A stretch of DNA of 64,000 bases from Campylobacteraceae bacterium (GTDB lineage: Bacteria > Campylobacterota > Campylobacteria > Campylobacterales > Sulfurovaceae): NCBI GenBank assembly GCA_027056485.1, contig JALUKQ010000031.1, forward strand, positions 30,950 through 94,949, read 5' to 3'. The notes under the pieces were generated by a model, which saw only the letters and a program-made list of their open reading frames with translations, made no database searches and was not told the DNA's origin. Each line of letters starts with the position of its first letter. Position 1 is the stretch's first letter. The translations under genes were made by a program, and so were the position numbers. Positions 45,840 through 53,905 of the stretch are shown in pieces.

Positions 45840-47189
45840 ATGTCACTAGCCACATTAGGTTTGTCCCCTGAAATTTTAAAAGCCTTAAAAGATAAAGGTT
45901 ATGAGAACGCTACACCCATACAAAAAGAGTTAATCCCAGCTATGTTTTCAGGTCGAGACATTATGGCAGGAGCCCAAACTGGTACAGGAAAAACAGCAGG
46001 TTTTGTTTTACCTATACTGCAAGAACTTATGAAAGATTTTAAAGAGGGAAGCCATGCTCCTAAAGCTATCATCATCGTTCCTACGCGAGAGTTAGCTAGA
46101 CAGGTTTATGAGAGTGTAGAGGCTTACTCTAAGTATTTACCTCTAAAAAGTACGGTGCTGTATGGTGGCTCAAATATGACTTCACAAGCCAACAGGTTAA
46201 AGCAAGGGGTTGATATAGTGGTGGCTACCTCTGGGAGACTTTTAGAACATATAGGCAAAAAGAACTTGACCTTAGAGAGGGTTAACTATTTGGTACTAGA
46301 TGAAGCTGATACCATTTTAGACATGGGTTTTGTACATGAGGTGACACAGGTTATTTCTCATCTTCCCCAAAAACGTCAAAATGTTTTGATTTCTGCAACG
46401 CTTTCAGGTTCGGTCAAAAGATTGGCAGAACAGATACTCCACCGACCAAAACTCATAGAAGTAGACAGCATGGGAACCTCTGCTAAAAATGTAAAGCAGG
46501 TCATACACCCTGTAAGCCGTGAGCTTAAAATGGAACTTTTATCTTTTTTGATAGGTTCTAAAAACTACCAACAAGTTTTAGTCTTTGTACGTAAAAAACA
46601 AGAGGCAGATGAGGTAGCAAAAGAGCTAAATCTTAGTGGTCTTAAAACTTTTGTAATTCATGGTGATAAAAGTTCAGGAGTACGGGCAAGAGCCTTAGAA
46701 GCTTTTAAAGAGGGAAAGACCAGAGTATTGGTCGCTACAGATATTGCTGCAAGAGGGATAGACATACCAAGTTTAGAAGTGGTCATAAACTATGACATAC
46801 CTCATGTGACAGGTGACTTCATACACCGAATAGGGAGAACAGGTCGAGCAGGGAAAGAGGGTTTAGCCATAACACTACTCTCTCCAAAAGAGGAGATAGC
46901 CATGAAAGATGTAGAGCGTCTTATAGGTAAAGCTATAGAACGTGAAGAGATAGATGGCTACACCCCAAAAGTTGAAAAAGCACAAAGAGGTGCTAGAAAA
47001 ACCAAAGATGTTAAGCAGAAGACCGATGGAGCCTTTGGTAAAAAAAGAGAAGTTAAAGCAGTTCACCAGAAAAAACGTAAAGTGACCAAGCGAGATGCTT
47101 TTAAAGCATATGATGCAGCAAAACCCAAAAAAGAGACTCCTAAAAAGAGTAATAAAAAAGACAAAAAGAGTAAAAGAGGAAAAAGATAG
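45840..47189 (+). CDS. rhlE: DEAD-box RNA helicase (RhlE type)
   Basis: This is an ATP-dependent RNA helicase for ribosome or mRNA remodelling. The 449-residue product has the Q motif (GYENATPIQKELIP), motif I (AQTGTGKTA), DEAD (LVLDEADTILDMGF), SAT (ISATLSG), and C-terminal motifs IV-VI (VATDIAARGIDIPSLEVVINYD; HRIGRTGRAGKEG). A Lys/Arg-rich basic tail of about 75 residues follows, typical of RhlE. Its stop overlaps the next start by one base (TAGTG). Confidence 0.93.
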   Translation: MSLATLGLSPEILKALKDKGYENATPIQKELIPAMFSGRDIMAGAQTGTGKTAGFVLPILQELMKDFKEGSHAPKAIIIVPTRELARQVYESVEAYSKYLPLKSTVLYGGSNMTSQANRLKQGVDIVVATSGRLLEHIGKKNLTLERVNYLVLDEADTILDMGFVHEVTQVISHLPQKRQNVLISATLSGSVKRLAEQILHRPKLIEVDSMGTSAKNVKQVIHPVSRELKMELLSFLIGSKNYQQVLVFVRKKQEADEVAKELNLSGLKTFVIHGDKSSGVRARALEAFKEGKTRVLVATDIAARGIDIPSLEVVINYDIPHVTGDFIHRIGRTGRAGKEGLAITLLSPKEEIAMKDVERLIGKAIEREEIDGYTPKVEKAQRGARKTKDVKQKTDGAFGKKREVKAVHQKKRKVTKRDAFKAYDAAKPKKETPKKSNKKDKKSKRGKR

Positions 47190-48235
47190 TGCAAAGAGTT
47201 AAAGAATTTTGGAATTGGTTTGAGAAAAACCATGATAGTTACAGTAGTTTTAATAAACGATATACTTTTAACCGTGAAGAGGCAGAAGAACTACTCTTGG
47301 CATCATTAACTAAGGCTCTACAAAAATATTCAAAAGGGCTTTTTGCTGAGATTTCTAGTGATGATGAAAAGCAAGAGCTTATTATAACAGCACAAGGAAA
47401 CAAAGAGTTTTTTGCTGATGCCTACGCCTTAGTTGAGTCTGCTCCTAGCATAGGCTCTTGGGAGTTTTTGGCACTTAAACCAGCTATTGGTCTTGATTTC
47501 AATTTTAAAATGGCAGATGTAACTATAAACCCAGATGAAATACTCTTTATGCCCTTAGAAGCAGACGAGTACCCTGATGATGTGGCGATTAGACTTTATC
47601 ATAAATCTTATACCCAAGAAGAGGGTGCTACTAGAAATGCTGTAATAGTTGGACTTTACGCAGCGTTAAATATGTTTTTGGGAGAGAAGAGTACGACTTT
47701 AGATTTTCAGTATATTGACTTTGATGATATGCCTCACCCAAAAGAACAGACTTTTCCTTTTTCTGAGCTCAAAGATTATATTGCCTATAAAAAAGGGCAA
47801 AGAGCTAATGCTGGTTTAGAATTTCCTACTGAAGATATAAAACTCTCAGAAGGAAAAATAGGTAAACTTCCTCAACTTTTAGTTTTAAACAGAGCCATGA
47901 AGTATTATGAATTTACTGAAAAGTTTCCCTATATGTTACATATGACTTTAGATATAAAAAATATAAGTGAAAACGCTCTGCCAACAGGAAATACCGACGA
48001 GATATATGAAATAGAAGATATAGTCTATCAAGGAATTTTTAAAGCAAAAAAGGGTCATTTTATAGCTACTGAAACATATAACGGAAAACGTAATATATAC
48101 TATTATGCAGACTTAAAAGAGACTGTAGAGAGTACGTTAGAACTTTTAGATAATGAGTATGAAACTTGTACAGTAACAACAAAAGTAGAGTTTGACCCAT
48201 TTTGGGTTTTATGTGAGCAGTATCTAGAGCTATAG
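47189..48235 (+). CDS. Cytoplasmic protein with DUF695-like C-terminus, unknown function
   Basis: The 348-residue product starts at GTG 47189, sharing a base with the rhlE stop, so it is translationally coupled to it. There is no signal peptide. The N-terminal half (VKEFWNWFEKNHDSYSS; GNKEFFADAYALVESAPSIGSWEFLALKPA) is a pattern common in small bacterial families of unknown function. The C-terminal part resembles DUF695 (NIYYYADLKETVESTLELLDN, then VEFDPFWVLCEQYLEL). It may act with the helicase, but only the coupling supports that. Confidence 0.65.
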   Translation: MQRVKEFWNWFEKNHDSYSSFNKRYTFNREEAEELLLASLTKALQKYSKGLFAEISSDDEKQELIITAQGNKEFFADAYALVESAPSIGSWEFLALKPAIGLDFNFKMADVTINPDEILFMPLEADEYPDDVAIRLYHKSYTQEEGATRNAVIVGLYAALNMFLGEKSTTLDFQYIDFDDMPHPKEQTFPFSELKDYIAYKKGQRANAGLEFPTEDIKLSEGKIGKLPQLLVLNRAMKYYEFTEKFPYMLHMTLDIKNISENALPTGNTDEIYEIEDIVYQGIFKAKKGHFIATETYNGKRNIYYYADLKETVESTLELLDNEYETCTVTTKVEFDPFWVLCEQYLEL

Positions 48236-48251
48236 TATAAAGATGCTTTGC

Positions 48252-48257
48252 TATAAT
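48252..48257 (+). promoter_or_regulatory. -10 box for ubiE
   Basis: TATAAT in TTGCTATAATAGC, 30 bp before the TTG start of ubiE, with GGAG (48274-48277) in between. Confidence 0.55.
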
Positions 48258-48286
48258 AGCAACAATTAAAAACGGAGCAATAACCT

Positions 48287-49021
48287 TTGGAAAATCAAAT
48301 CAATAAAAAAGAGAAACAAGAAAAAATTGTAGGAATGTTTGATGACATTGCTGAAACTTATGATTTAGCAAATCGTGTACTAAGTATGGGAATCGACAAG
48401 CAGTGGAGACGTAAAGGTTGTCAAAAAGCGTATGAGATTTTAAATACAAAAACTATTGGTCAAATTACTGATGTAGCATGTGGTACGGGTGATTTAATCT
48501 TGTTTTGGGATGAACAAGCAAAAAAAGAGGGAGTAACGGTAGAGAAGTATGTTGGTGTTGACCCTTCTGTTGGTATGCTTGATGTAGCAAGAAAAAAGGT
48601 TGATTTTGCAGAGTTCAAAGAGGGAAAAGCACAAGAGCTTCCTATAGAAGATAATTCTACAGAGATTATTTCTATCTCTTATGGTATTCGTAATGTTGTT
48701 GATCGTGTTGAAGCACTTCAAGAGTTTTATAGAGCATTAAAACCTGGTGGACTTGTAGTTATTTTAGAGTTTACCAAGCAAGAGAGACGTGGACTTGTTG
48801 ACAAAGTGGTTGACTTTGGAATGAAAAATGTATTACCAAGAATTGGTGGACTTATCTCTAAAAACTACGCAGCCTATAAGTATCTTCCAGATTCTATAGA
48901 AGAATTTCTAACTACAGAAATGTTGGCTCAAGAGTTAGAAGAGGCTGGATTGAAAATGCAGTATACTAAGTCATTTACTTTAGGTATTTCTACACTTTTG
49001 ATTGCTCAAAAACCTCTATAA
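48287..49021 (+). CDS. ubiE: Demethylmenaquinone/ubiquinone C-methyltransferase
   Basis: UbiE/MenG adds the final C-methyl group to demethylmenaquinone. In this lineage the quinone should be menaquinone. The 244-residue product starts at TTG 48287, with GGAG 9 bases upstream. It has the family's MFDDIAETYDLANRVLSMGIDKQWRR start, the SAM-binding VACGTGDLIL, VGVDPSVGMLDVARKK, SYGIRNVVDRVEAL, and the closing SNYAAY-like KNYAAYKYLPDSIEEF. It has its own promoter and is followed by a short YrdC-domain gene. Confidence 0.94.
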   Translation: MENQINKKEKQEKIVGMFDDIAETYDLANRVLSMGIDKQWRRKGCQKAYEILNTKTIGQITDVACGTGDLILFWDEQAKKEGVTVEKYVGVDPSVGMLDVARKKVDFAEFKEGKAQELPIEDNSTEIISISYGIRNVVDRVEALQEFYRALKPGGLVVILEFTKQERRGLVDKVVDFGMKNVLPRIGGLISKNYAAYKYLPDSIEEFLTTEMLAQELEEAGLKMQYTKSFTLGISTLLIAQKPL

Positions 49022-49061
49022 TATCTATGGCTTCTCTTATGAAGAGAGGTCTATAAGTATA

Positions 49062-49496
49062 ATGAAAAATAGTCTATACCTAACCCCAACTGATACTACC
49101 ATCGGTTTTGTTTCACAAAATAGTAGTAAAATAGATAGTGCAAAAAAACGCTTAAATAATAAACACTATATACGTGTCGTAAACTCCTTAGAGACGCTAA
49201 AAATGTTTACACGTGTTCCTCAAAAGCATAAAAACCGTTTACGTCGTTCTAAACAAACTACGTTTATTTTTCCACAGGGTGAGTCGTTTCGTGTAGTAAA
49301 AGATACAAAACATAACTTATTGTTAAATAGAGTTAAATGGTTATATTCATCTTCTGCAAATTTAAGTGGAGCTGAATATAATGAATTATATGCTAAAAAA
49401 ATGTCAGAGGTGATAGTGAGCTTTTCAGATGTAAATAGTGGAGAGGCTTCTAAAATCTATCGTCTGGGTCATGGAGTCATAAAGTCTATTCGTTAG
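49062..49496 (+). CDS. Short YrdC/Sua5-domain protein
   Basis: The start is ATG 49062 (MKNSLYLTPTDTTIGF) rather than the track's 49002, which overlaps ubiE and lacks family similarity. The 145-residue product has the YrdC motifs TPTDTTIGF and SSANLSGAEY, but is shorter than the usual 180-200 residues. YrdC/Sua5 proteins make threonylcarbamoyl-AMP for the tRNA t6A modification. Campylobacterota carry such short versions, so this may be the working TsaC or a paralog; the sequence alone does not decide. It lies 9 bp before nagA. Confidence 0.75.
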   Translation: MKNSLYLTPTDTTIGFVSQNSSKIDSAKKRLNNKHYIRVVNSLETLKMFTRVPQKHKNRLRRSKQTTFIFPQGESFRVVKDTKHNLLLNRVKWLYSSSANLSGAEYNELYAKKMSEVIVSFSDVNSGEASKIYRLGHGVIKSIR

Positions 49497-49505
49497 GGGA
49501 GTGGA

Positions 49506-50630
49506 ATGCGAGCCATAGTTAATGCTAAGATTATTACCAATAAAGAGGTACTTGAGGGTTATAATCTTCTGTTTGGAAAAAAGATTATAAAAGTAACAAA
49601 AGAGTTACCTATTTGGGCAGAAGTTATAGATGCTAAAGGTCTTTATCTGTCTGCTGGATTTATAGACATACATATACATGGTTCGGCTGGACATGATGTG
49701 ATGGATGCTACAGATGAAGCATTGAGTGGCATAGCTAAAAGCCTACTTCAAACAGGAACCACCTCTTTTTTAGCAACAACTATGACCATGTCAAAAGAGG
49801 CTATAGAGAAAGCTTTAAGAACAGTTCAAAACCATAAACATAAAGATGGTGCAAAAGTTTTGGGTGTGCATCTTGAAGGACCTTTTATAAATGAGAAAAA
49901 ACATGGGGCTCAAAACCCAGAGTTTATTCAAAAGCCAAATTTTGAATTAATAGAACCTTATATGGATATAGTTAAAATGATAACATTAGCACCTGAGGTC
50001 GAGGATGGAGAGAGATTTATAAAATATTTGAAAGAACATTATCCTCATGTTTTATTAAGCGTTGGTCATAGCGATGCCTCTTATGAAGTTACTAAAAAGA
50101 GTTTTTCTTGGGGTATCTCTCATTCAACCCATCTTTTTAATGCTATGAATCCACTACATCATAGAGAACCAGGAATTGTAGGAGCAGTTTTAGAAGATGA
50201 GCAAATAAGCTGTGAAATTATCGCAGATATGATTCATGTTCACCCTCTATTTTTTAACATCTTATACAAGCTAAAAAAAGAGCAGTTACTCTTAGTAACT
50301 GATGCCATGAGAGCAGGATGTATGCACTGTGGAGAGTATGACTTAGGTGGGCAAAAAGTTGTGGTGAAAGAGGGTGAAGCACGGCTAGAAAATAGCACTT
50401 TAGCAGGGTCTGTGTTGAAACTCAATGAGGCTTTGAAAAATTTTTATGAATATTCAGATATAACCTTACCTGAGTTAATAGCAACAGTGACAACACTACC
50501 TGCTGAAAAGTTGGGCTTGAAAGTAGGGGCTTTAAAAGAGGATTTTCCTGCTGATTTTGTTTTGTTTGATGATGGGTTTGAAATTTACTCTACATTTGTT
50601 AATGGGGAAGAAGTTTATAGAAAGGCTTAA
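49506..50630 (+). CDS. nagA: N-acetylglucosamine-6-phosphate deacetylase
   Basis: NagA deacetylates GlcNAc-6-phosphate in amino-sugar use and cell-wall recycling. The 374-residue amidohydrolase has the metal-binding DIHIHGSAGHDVMD, the substrate-loop HLEGPFINEKKHGAQNP, the metal His pair in VGHSDAS and STHLFNAMNPLHHREPGIVG, the catalytic Asp in LVTDAMRAG, and LAGSVLKLNEAL. Length is normal. No nagB or GlcNAc transporter is nearby. It is followed closely by the DUF1653 gene, with overlapping or abutting translation. Confidence 0.93.
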   Translation: MRAIVNAKIITNKEVLEGYNLLFGKKIIKVTKELPIWAEVIDAKGLYLSAGFIDIHIHGSAGHDVMDATDEALSGIAKSLLQTGTTSFLATTMTMSKEAIEKALRTVQNHKHKDGAKVLGVHLEGPFINEKKHGAQNPEFIQKPNFELIEPYMDIVKMITLAPEVEDGERFIKYLKEHYPHVLLSVGHSDASYEVTKKSFSWGISHSTHLFNAMNPLHHREPGIVGAVLEDEQISCEIIADMIHVHPLFFNILYKLKKEQLLLVTDAMRAGCMHCGEYDLGGQKVVVKEGEARLENSTLAGSVLKLNEALKNFYEYSDITLPELIATVTTLPAEKLGLKVGALKEDFPADFVLFDDGFEIYSTFVNGEEVYRKA

Positions 50631-50631
50631 A

Positions 50632-50856
50632 TTGGAACTAAAAAAAGGAATCTACCAGCACTACAAAGGAGAGCGATACGAAGTCTTTATGACAGCTCAA
50701 CACTCAGAGACAGAAGAGTGGATGGTGGTTTATAAGGCTTTGTATGGAGCAGAGGGTATGTGGGTTCGTCCTTATGAGATGTTTGTGGAAGAGGTTAAGG
50801 TAGATGGTGTTGTGAAAAAAAGATTTGAATATATAGAGGAAAAAAATGAAGACTAA
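50632..50856 (+). CDS. DUF1653 protein
   Basis: The family-like part LKKGIYQHYKGERYEVFM-(T)-QHSETEEWMVVYKALYG-WVRPYEMF is complete in 74 residues if translation starts at TTG 50632, one base after the nagA stop and with AAGG 7 bases upstream. ATG 50602, inside nagA, is an alternative giving 84 residues, while the track's 50557 start is unlikely. DUF1653 proteins are small, SH3-like and of unknown function. It overlaps the SUMF1-like gene by 11 bp, so nagA, this gene and the next form one operon. Confidence 0.75.
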   Translation: MELKKGIYQHYKGERYEVFMTAQHSETEEWMVVYKALYGAEGMWVRPYEMFVEEVKVDGVVKKRFEYIEEKNED

Positions 50857-51538
50857 TTTTATAAAACTCCCACGAGGAACATACTTGATGGGTTCAGGTG
50901 ACAACTCATTTCATGAGAAAGAGAAGCCTCTACATGAGGTGACTATTGATTATGATGTAGCACTTTGTAAAACGCAGGTGACAGTAGAAGAGTATATGCT
51001 TTATGCCCAAGCTACTGGTGCAGAAGTGCCGACAGATAAACATGAACACTTGGGTGTAGATGTGCCTATTCGTCGGGTTCGTTGGATTGATGCGAAGAAC
51101 TATTGCCTTTGGAAGAGTGAGCGTGAAGGGGTGACTTATAGATTGCCTACAGAAGCTGAGTGGGAGTATGCTTGTCGGGCTGGGTCTCACTCTAAGTTCT
51201 GTTTTGGGGACGATGCAACTCTGTTGGATGATTACGCTTGGTATAAAGAGAACTCTAATAGAGTGACCCATAATGTAGGAACAAAAAAGCCTAATGCTTG
51301 GGGTTTTTATGACATGCATGGAAATGTTTGGGAGTGGTGTTTAGACAACTATAGTGTAAACTATGTAGATGTCCTCAATGATGGTTCGGCTTATAATGTA
51401 GCAAGTGATAAAGGTATGGTTCTGCGTGGTGGGGCTTGGAGTGGTCAGGCTGAGAATAATAGATGTGCCAGTCGGATTAACCTTGGTGCTACGAGTCGTA
51501 ATTACTTTGTTGGATTTCGAGTACTCATTGAGCTTTAA
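50846..51538 (+). CDS. SUMF1/FGE-like domain protein without the catalytic Cys pair
   Basis: The 230-residue product is one formylglycine-generating-enzyme fold: LPRGTYLMGS start, EKPLHEVTIDYDVALCKTQVTVEEY, YRLPTEAEWEYACRAG, YDMHGNVWEWCLDNY and VLRGGAWSG. True FGE enzymes have a cysteine pair around the closing GFRCA; here the end reads GFRVLIEL, so it is probably not a sulfatase-activating enzyme. There is no signal peptide, so it should be cytoplasmic. Relatives act in other oxidations or as binding modules; the role here is unknown. It is translationally coupled to the DUF1653 gene. Confidence 0.85.
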   Translation: MKTNFIKLPRGTYLMGSGDNSFHEKEKPLHEVTIDYDVALCKTQVTVEEYMLYAQATGAEVPTDKHEHLGVDVPIRRVRWIDAKNYCLWKSEREGVTYRLPTEAEWEYACRAGSHSKFCFGDDATLLDDYAWYKENSNRVTHNVGTKKPNAWGFYDMHGNVWEWCLDNYSVNYVDVLNDGSAYNVASDKGMVLRGGAWSGQAENNRCASRINLGATSRNYFVGFRVLIEL

Positions 51539-51555
51539 AATAAAGATTTTTTAGG

Positions 51556-51561
51556 TAAAAT
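51556..51561 (+). promoter_or_regulatory. Possible -10 box for aroQ
   Basis: TAAAAT in TTAGGTAAAATGTAGC, 29 bp before the aroQ ATG. It is one mismatch from consensus, with no -35 box seen. Confidence 0.4.
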
Positions 51562-51590
51562 GTAGCCAAATTAATTAGAAGGTAATAGAA

Positions 51591-52085
51591 ATGAAAGTAG
51601 TAGTAATACAAGGTCCAAACCTTAATATGTTAGGAATGAGAGAGCAAAATATTTATGGTCCAATGAAATTGGATGATATTCATGCTCAAATGAAAGGTTT
51701 TGGTGAGCAAAGTGGTGTAGAAGTTGAGTTTTTTCAAAGTAACCTTGAAGGTGAAATAGTAGACAGACTTCAAGAGTGTTTAGGTGAGGCTGATGGTATT
51801 ATTATTAATCCTGCTGCCTATACTCATACATCTATTGCTATTCGTGATGCTATAGCTGCCATTCAGATTCCTACTGTTGAGGTTCACTTATCGAACATTC
51901 ACCAAAGAGAAGAGTTTAGACATACTTCACTAACAGCTCCTGTATGTGCAGGTCAAATTGTTGGTTTTGGTCCATTTGGTTACCACTTAGCGATGGTTTC
52001 TGTTATTCAAATTATGAATGAAGTAAAAGCTCATAAAGAGGCACAGCAAGCTCAAATAGCTCAAGAGGCTTTACAAGCAAATTAA
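51591..52085 (+). CDS. aroQ: 3-dehydroquinate dehydratase, type II
   Basis: AroQ is the third enzyme of the shikimate pathway. The 164-residue type II enzyme has [19 protein letters not shown] (active-site Asn/Arg/Tyr), [49 protein letters not shown] and the closing [17 protein letters not shown] short Ala/Gln-rich tail follows. AGAAGG is upstream of the ATG. In Helicobacter the order is aroQ, an M24 peptidase, folK, flhF. Here the same order is kept, but the peptidase and folK are separated by the accessory island. Confidence 0.97.
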   Translation: MKVVVIQGPNLNMLGMREQNIYGPMKLDDIHAQMKGFGEQSGVEVEFFQSNLEGEIVDRLQECLGEADGIIINPAAYTHTSIAIRDAIAAIQIPTVEVHLSNIHQREEFRHTSLTAPVCAGQIVGFGPFGYHLAMVSVIQIMNEVKAHKEAQQAQIAQEALQAN

Positions 52086-52091
52086 TGTTTT

Positions 52092-52199
52092 CGTAGGTTT
52101 GACCATGTCAAACGTTAAATTCCATTTTATATTGAATGGCAATTTCCGATGGTTATTGGTAATTGTCAGATTTTGACGTGTGACATGGTCACACCTACG
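52092..52199. repeat. REPIN-like element: two inverted GTAG-footed hairpins
   Basis: Two 24-bp arms (52092-52115 and 52176-52199) are inverted copies with two mismatches, separated by 60 bp. Each arm also folds on itself, with GTAG at the foot of a 7-bp stem: GTTTGAC-CAT-GTCAAAC in the first, GTGTGAC-CAT-GTCACAC in the second (read on the other strand). The two mismatches pair with each other inside the hairpin, so both stems stay perfect. The spacer has smaller inverted pairs. GTAG-footed REP hairpins in inverted pairs are the substrate type of RAYT (Y1) transposases; none is in this window. It lies between aroQ and the M24 peptidase gene. Confidence 0.75.
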
Positions 52200-52245
52200 G
52201 TTGTATAACAAGAAATATCAAATAAATTATAAAGGGAACCCTCCC

Positions 52246-53265
52246 ATGAACTACATAGTAAAAGATGAAAATGCTATCTATTATGAGTGTGCATACAGTA
52301 CAGACAACTCACTTTTTTTAAAACTAGGCAGTGAAGCTTTTTTTATAACAGATTCACGTTATAAGCTAGATGCCCAAGAGAATGTGAAAAATGCCACAGT
52401 TATAATAGAGAGAGATTTATACGCTAAAGCCAACAAACTTATTAAAAAATCAAAAATCAAAAAATTACGCTATGACCCTAAAGAGTGGGATGTCTACTCC
52501 CTTGGAGTTTTACAAAAAGACCTTAAAACAAAGTTTAAAGAGGTTCCTGATCTATCTCATAAAAAGAGGATTATAAAGAGTTCACAAGAGATTATTATTT
52601 TGAAAAAAGCTGCTATGTTGGGTGCAGCAGCATTTGATGAGTTGGCTAAAACCATTCAAAAACATGGTTTTAAACAGAGTGAACAGATGTTGACGTTTAT
52701 GGCAAAAGCGATGTTGTCTCAAAAAGGTCAATATGAACTCTCATTTGACCCTATAGTAGCTGTTAATGGGAACGCTGCAAAGCCTCACGCTTTACCTACT
52801 GATAAAAAATTAAAGAAACATGATTTACTTTTAGTAGATGCAGGGTTAAAGTATAATCGTTACTGTTCAGACCGTACTCGTACTGTTTCAGCTGGTAAAT
52901 GTTTTGAGTTTACAACGGAGCAGAAATTTAAAAAGAAAAAGATTCAAAAAGCGTATGATACAGTTTTAAAAGCTCATGATAATGCCATAGAAAAGGCACG
53001 TTCTGGTATGAAAGCAAAAAAGATAGATGCCTTGACTCGTGATATTATTACCAAAGCTGGTTATGGAGAGTATTATGTTCATTCTACAGGTCATGGAGTA
53101 GGGCTAGATATTCATGAGATGCCTTATATCGCAAGTAAGTCTGACACCATAGTAGAAGATGGAATGGTCTATACTATTGAACCAGGTATCTATATTCCTG
53201 GAGAGTTTGGGATTCGTATTGAAGATATGGTGGCTATGGTTGGTGGTCGGGCTGTAGTTTTGTAG
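52246..53265 (+). CDS. pepP: M24-family metallopeptidase (Xaa-Pro aminopeptidase type)
   Basis: The start is ATG 52246 (MNYIVKDENAIYYE), after AAAGGGAA; the track's start lies within the REP-like element and is rejected. The 339-residue product has an N-terminal creatinase-like domain (about 1-115) and the pita-bread catalytic domain with all five metal ligands: two Asp (LLVDAGLKYNRYCSDRTRT), His (STGHGVGLDIHE), Glu (YTIEPGIYIP) and Glu (GIRIEDMVA). It cleaves Xaa-Pro at the N-terminus of peptides. The assignment to pepP rather than pepQ is by overall look only. Confidence 0.88.
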   Translation: MNYIVKDENAIYYECAYSTDNSLFLKLGSEAFFITDSRYKLDAQENVKNATVIIERDLYAKANKLIKKSKIKKLRYDPKEWDVYSLGVLQKDLKTKFKEVPDLSHKKRIIKSSQEIIILKKAAMLGAAAFDELAKTIQKHGFKQSEQMLTFMAKAMLSQKGQYELSFDPIVAVNGNAAKPHALPTDKKLKKHDLLLVDAGLKYNRYCSDRTRTVSAGKCFEFTTEQKFKKKKIQKAYDTVLKAHDNAIEKARSGMKAKKIDALTRDIITKAGYGEYYVHSTGHGVGLDIHEMPYIASKSDTIVEDGMVYTIEPGIYIPGEFGIRIEDMVAMVGGRAVVL

Positions 53266-53297
53266 TTTAACTCTTAAATTACTATATTTTTCGTAAG

Positions 53298-53463
53298 GTG
53301 CGTTTTCCCAATGCCAATGAATTAAGCTTTTTTTGACCAATTTATAATTCGGGTGCAAACACGCCAATTCCAAAAAATGCAGATGGCATATAAGGAACCG
53401 ATGGCTTCAGCCTCGCTATATTTTGGAATTTATTCCTTAATTCATTGGCATTGTGCGTTTTCC
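53298..53463. mobile_element. MITE-like palindromic element with 11-bp direct flanks
   Basis: AATGCCAATGAATTAAG (53310-53326) and CTTAATTCATTGGCATT (53436-53452) are perfect 17-bp inverted ends of a 143-bp non-coding unit. An inner inverted pair AATTCCAAAA / TTTTGGAATT lies inside. GTGCGTTTTCC occurs directly on both sides (53298-53308 and 53453-53463), as a target duplication would. If one copy and the unit are removed, the joined sequence GGTGCGTTTTCCAACGTACC is itself near-palindromic and resembles the ends of the 35569-35684 element. With the hipB promoter it accounts for the 312-bp gap before hipB. No transposase is seen. Confidence 0.65.
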
Positions 53464-53544
53464 AACGTACCGTTAAATAACACTCGCACAAATAAAAACT
53501 CCTGCTGAAAGGCTAAAAAAAGAAAAAAAAGATAATATTTTAGC

Positions 53545-53550
53545 TATAAT
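53545..53550 (+). promoter_or_regulatory. -10 box for the hipB-DUF262-ATPase-hipA-fic unit
   Basis: TATAAT in TTAGCTATAATACC, 28 bp before the hipB ATG, with AAGGA close to the start. HipB-type repressors usually bind their own promoter, but no clear operator palindrome is visible. A weaker TAGAAT at 53875-53880 could start transcription at the DUF262 gene. Confidence 0.5.
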
Positions 53551-53577
53551 ACCTCTATAACCAAAAAAAGGAATAAA

Positions 53578-53859
53578 ATGTTATCTTTTTTACCTCCTAC
53601 CCCATCAGAGATGATGGAGACCATCAAAACCAAATTTAAACAACGCAGAAAAGCACTAGGCTACACCCAACCCGAACTTGCCTCTCGTTCAGGTGTGAGT
53701 CTTGGGTCGCTTAAACGCTTTGAACGTTTTGGGCAGATTTCATTGGAGTCGCTTTTGAAATTGGCTTTGGTTTTGGAGTGTTTGGGGGAGTTTGGGGCTT
53801 TGTGTGATGTGAAAGAGGAGAAGAGGTTTGAGAGTATTGATGAGCTTTTAGAGAAGTAA
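53578..53859 (+). CDS. HipB-like XRE-family antitoxin/repressor
   Basis: The 93-residue product is one helix-turn-helix of the XRE type (IKTKFKQRRKALGYTQPELASRSGVSLGSLKRFERFGQISLESLLKLALVL) with a short acidic C-terminal helix (KRFESIDELLEK). HipB proteins bind HipA, silence it and repress their operon. AAGGA precedes the ATG. Normally the hipA gene follows directly or overlaps; here 3.1 kb with two other genes comes between hipB and the hipA-like gene at 57003, all on the same strand. The base composition is richer in GC than that of the two genes after it. Confidence 0.85.
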   Translation: MLSFLPPTPSEMMETIKTKFKQRRKALGYTQPELASRSGVSLGSLKRFERFGQISLESLLKLALVLECLGEFGALCDVKEEKRFESIDELLEK

Positions 53860-53905
53860 AAAGTAATAAAATGATAGAATACATTAATTAGAAAAAAGGA
53901 ACAAT

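Noticed and set aside
50930-51319. 129-residue minus-strand ORF within the SUMF1-like gene
   Set aside because: The plus-strand gene is clearly real by motif; the antisense frame has no family features.
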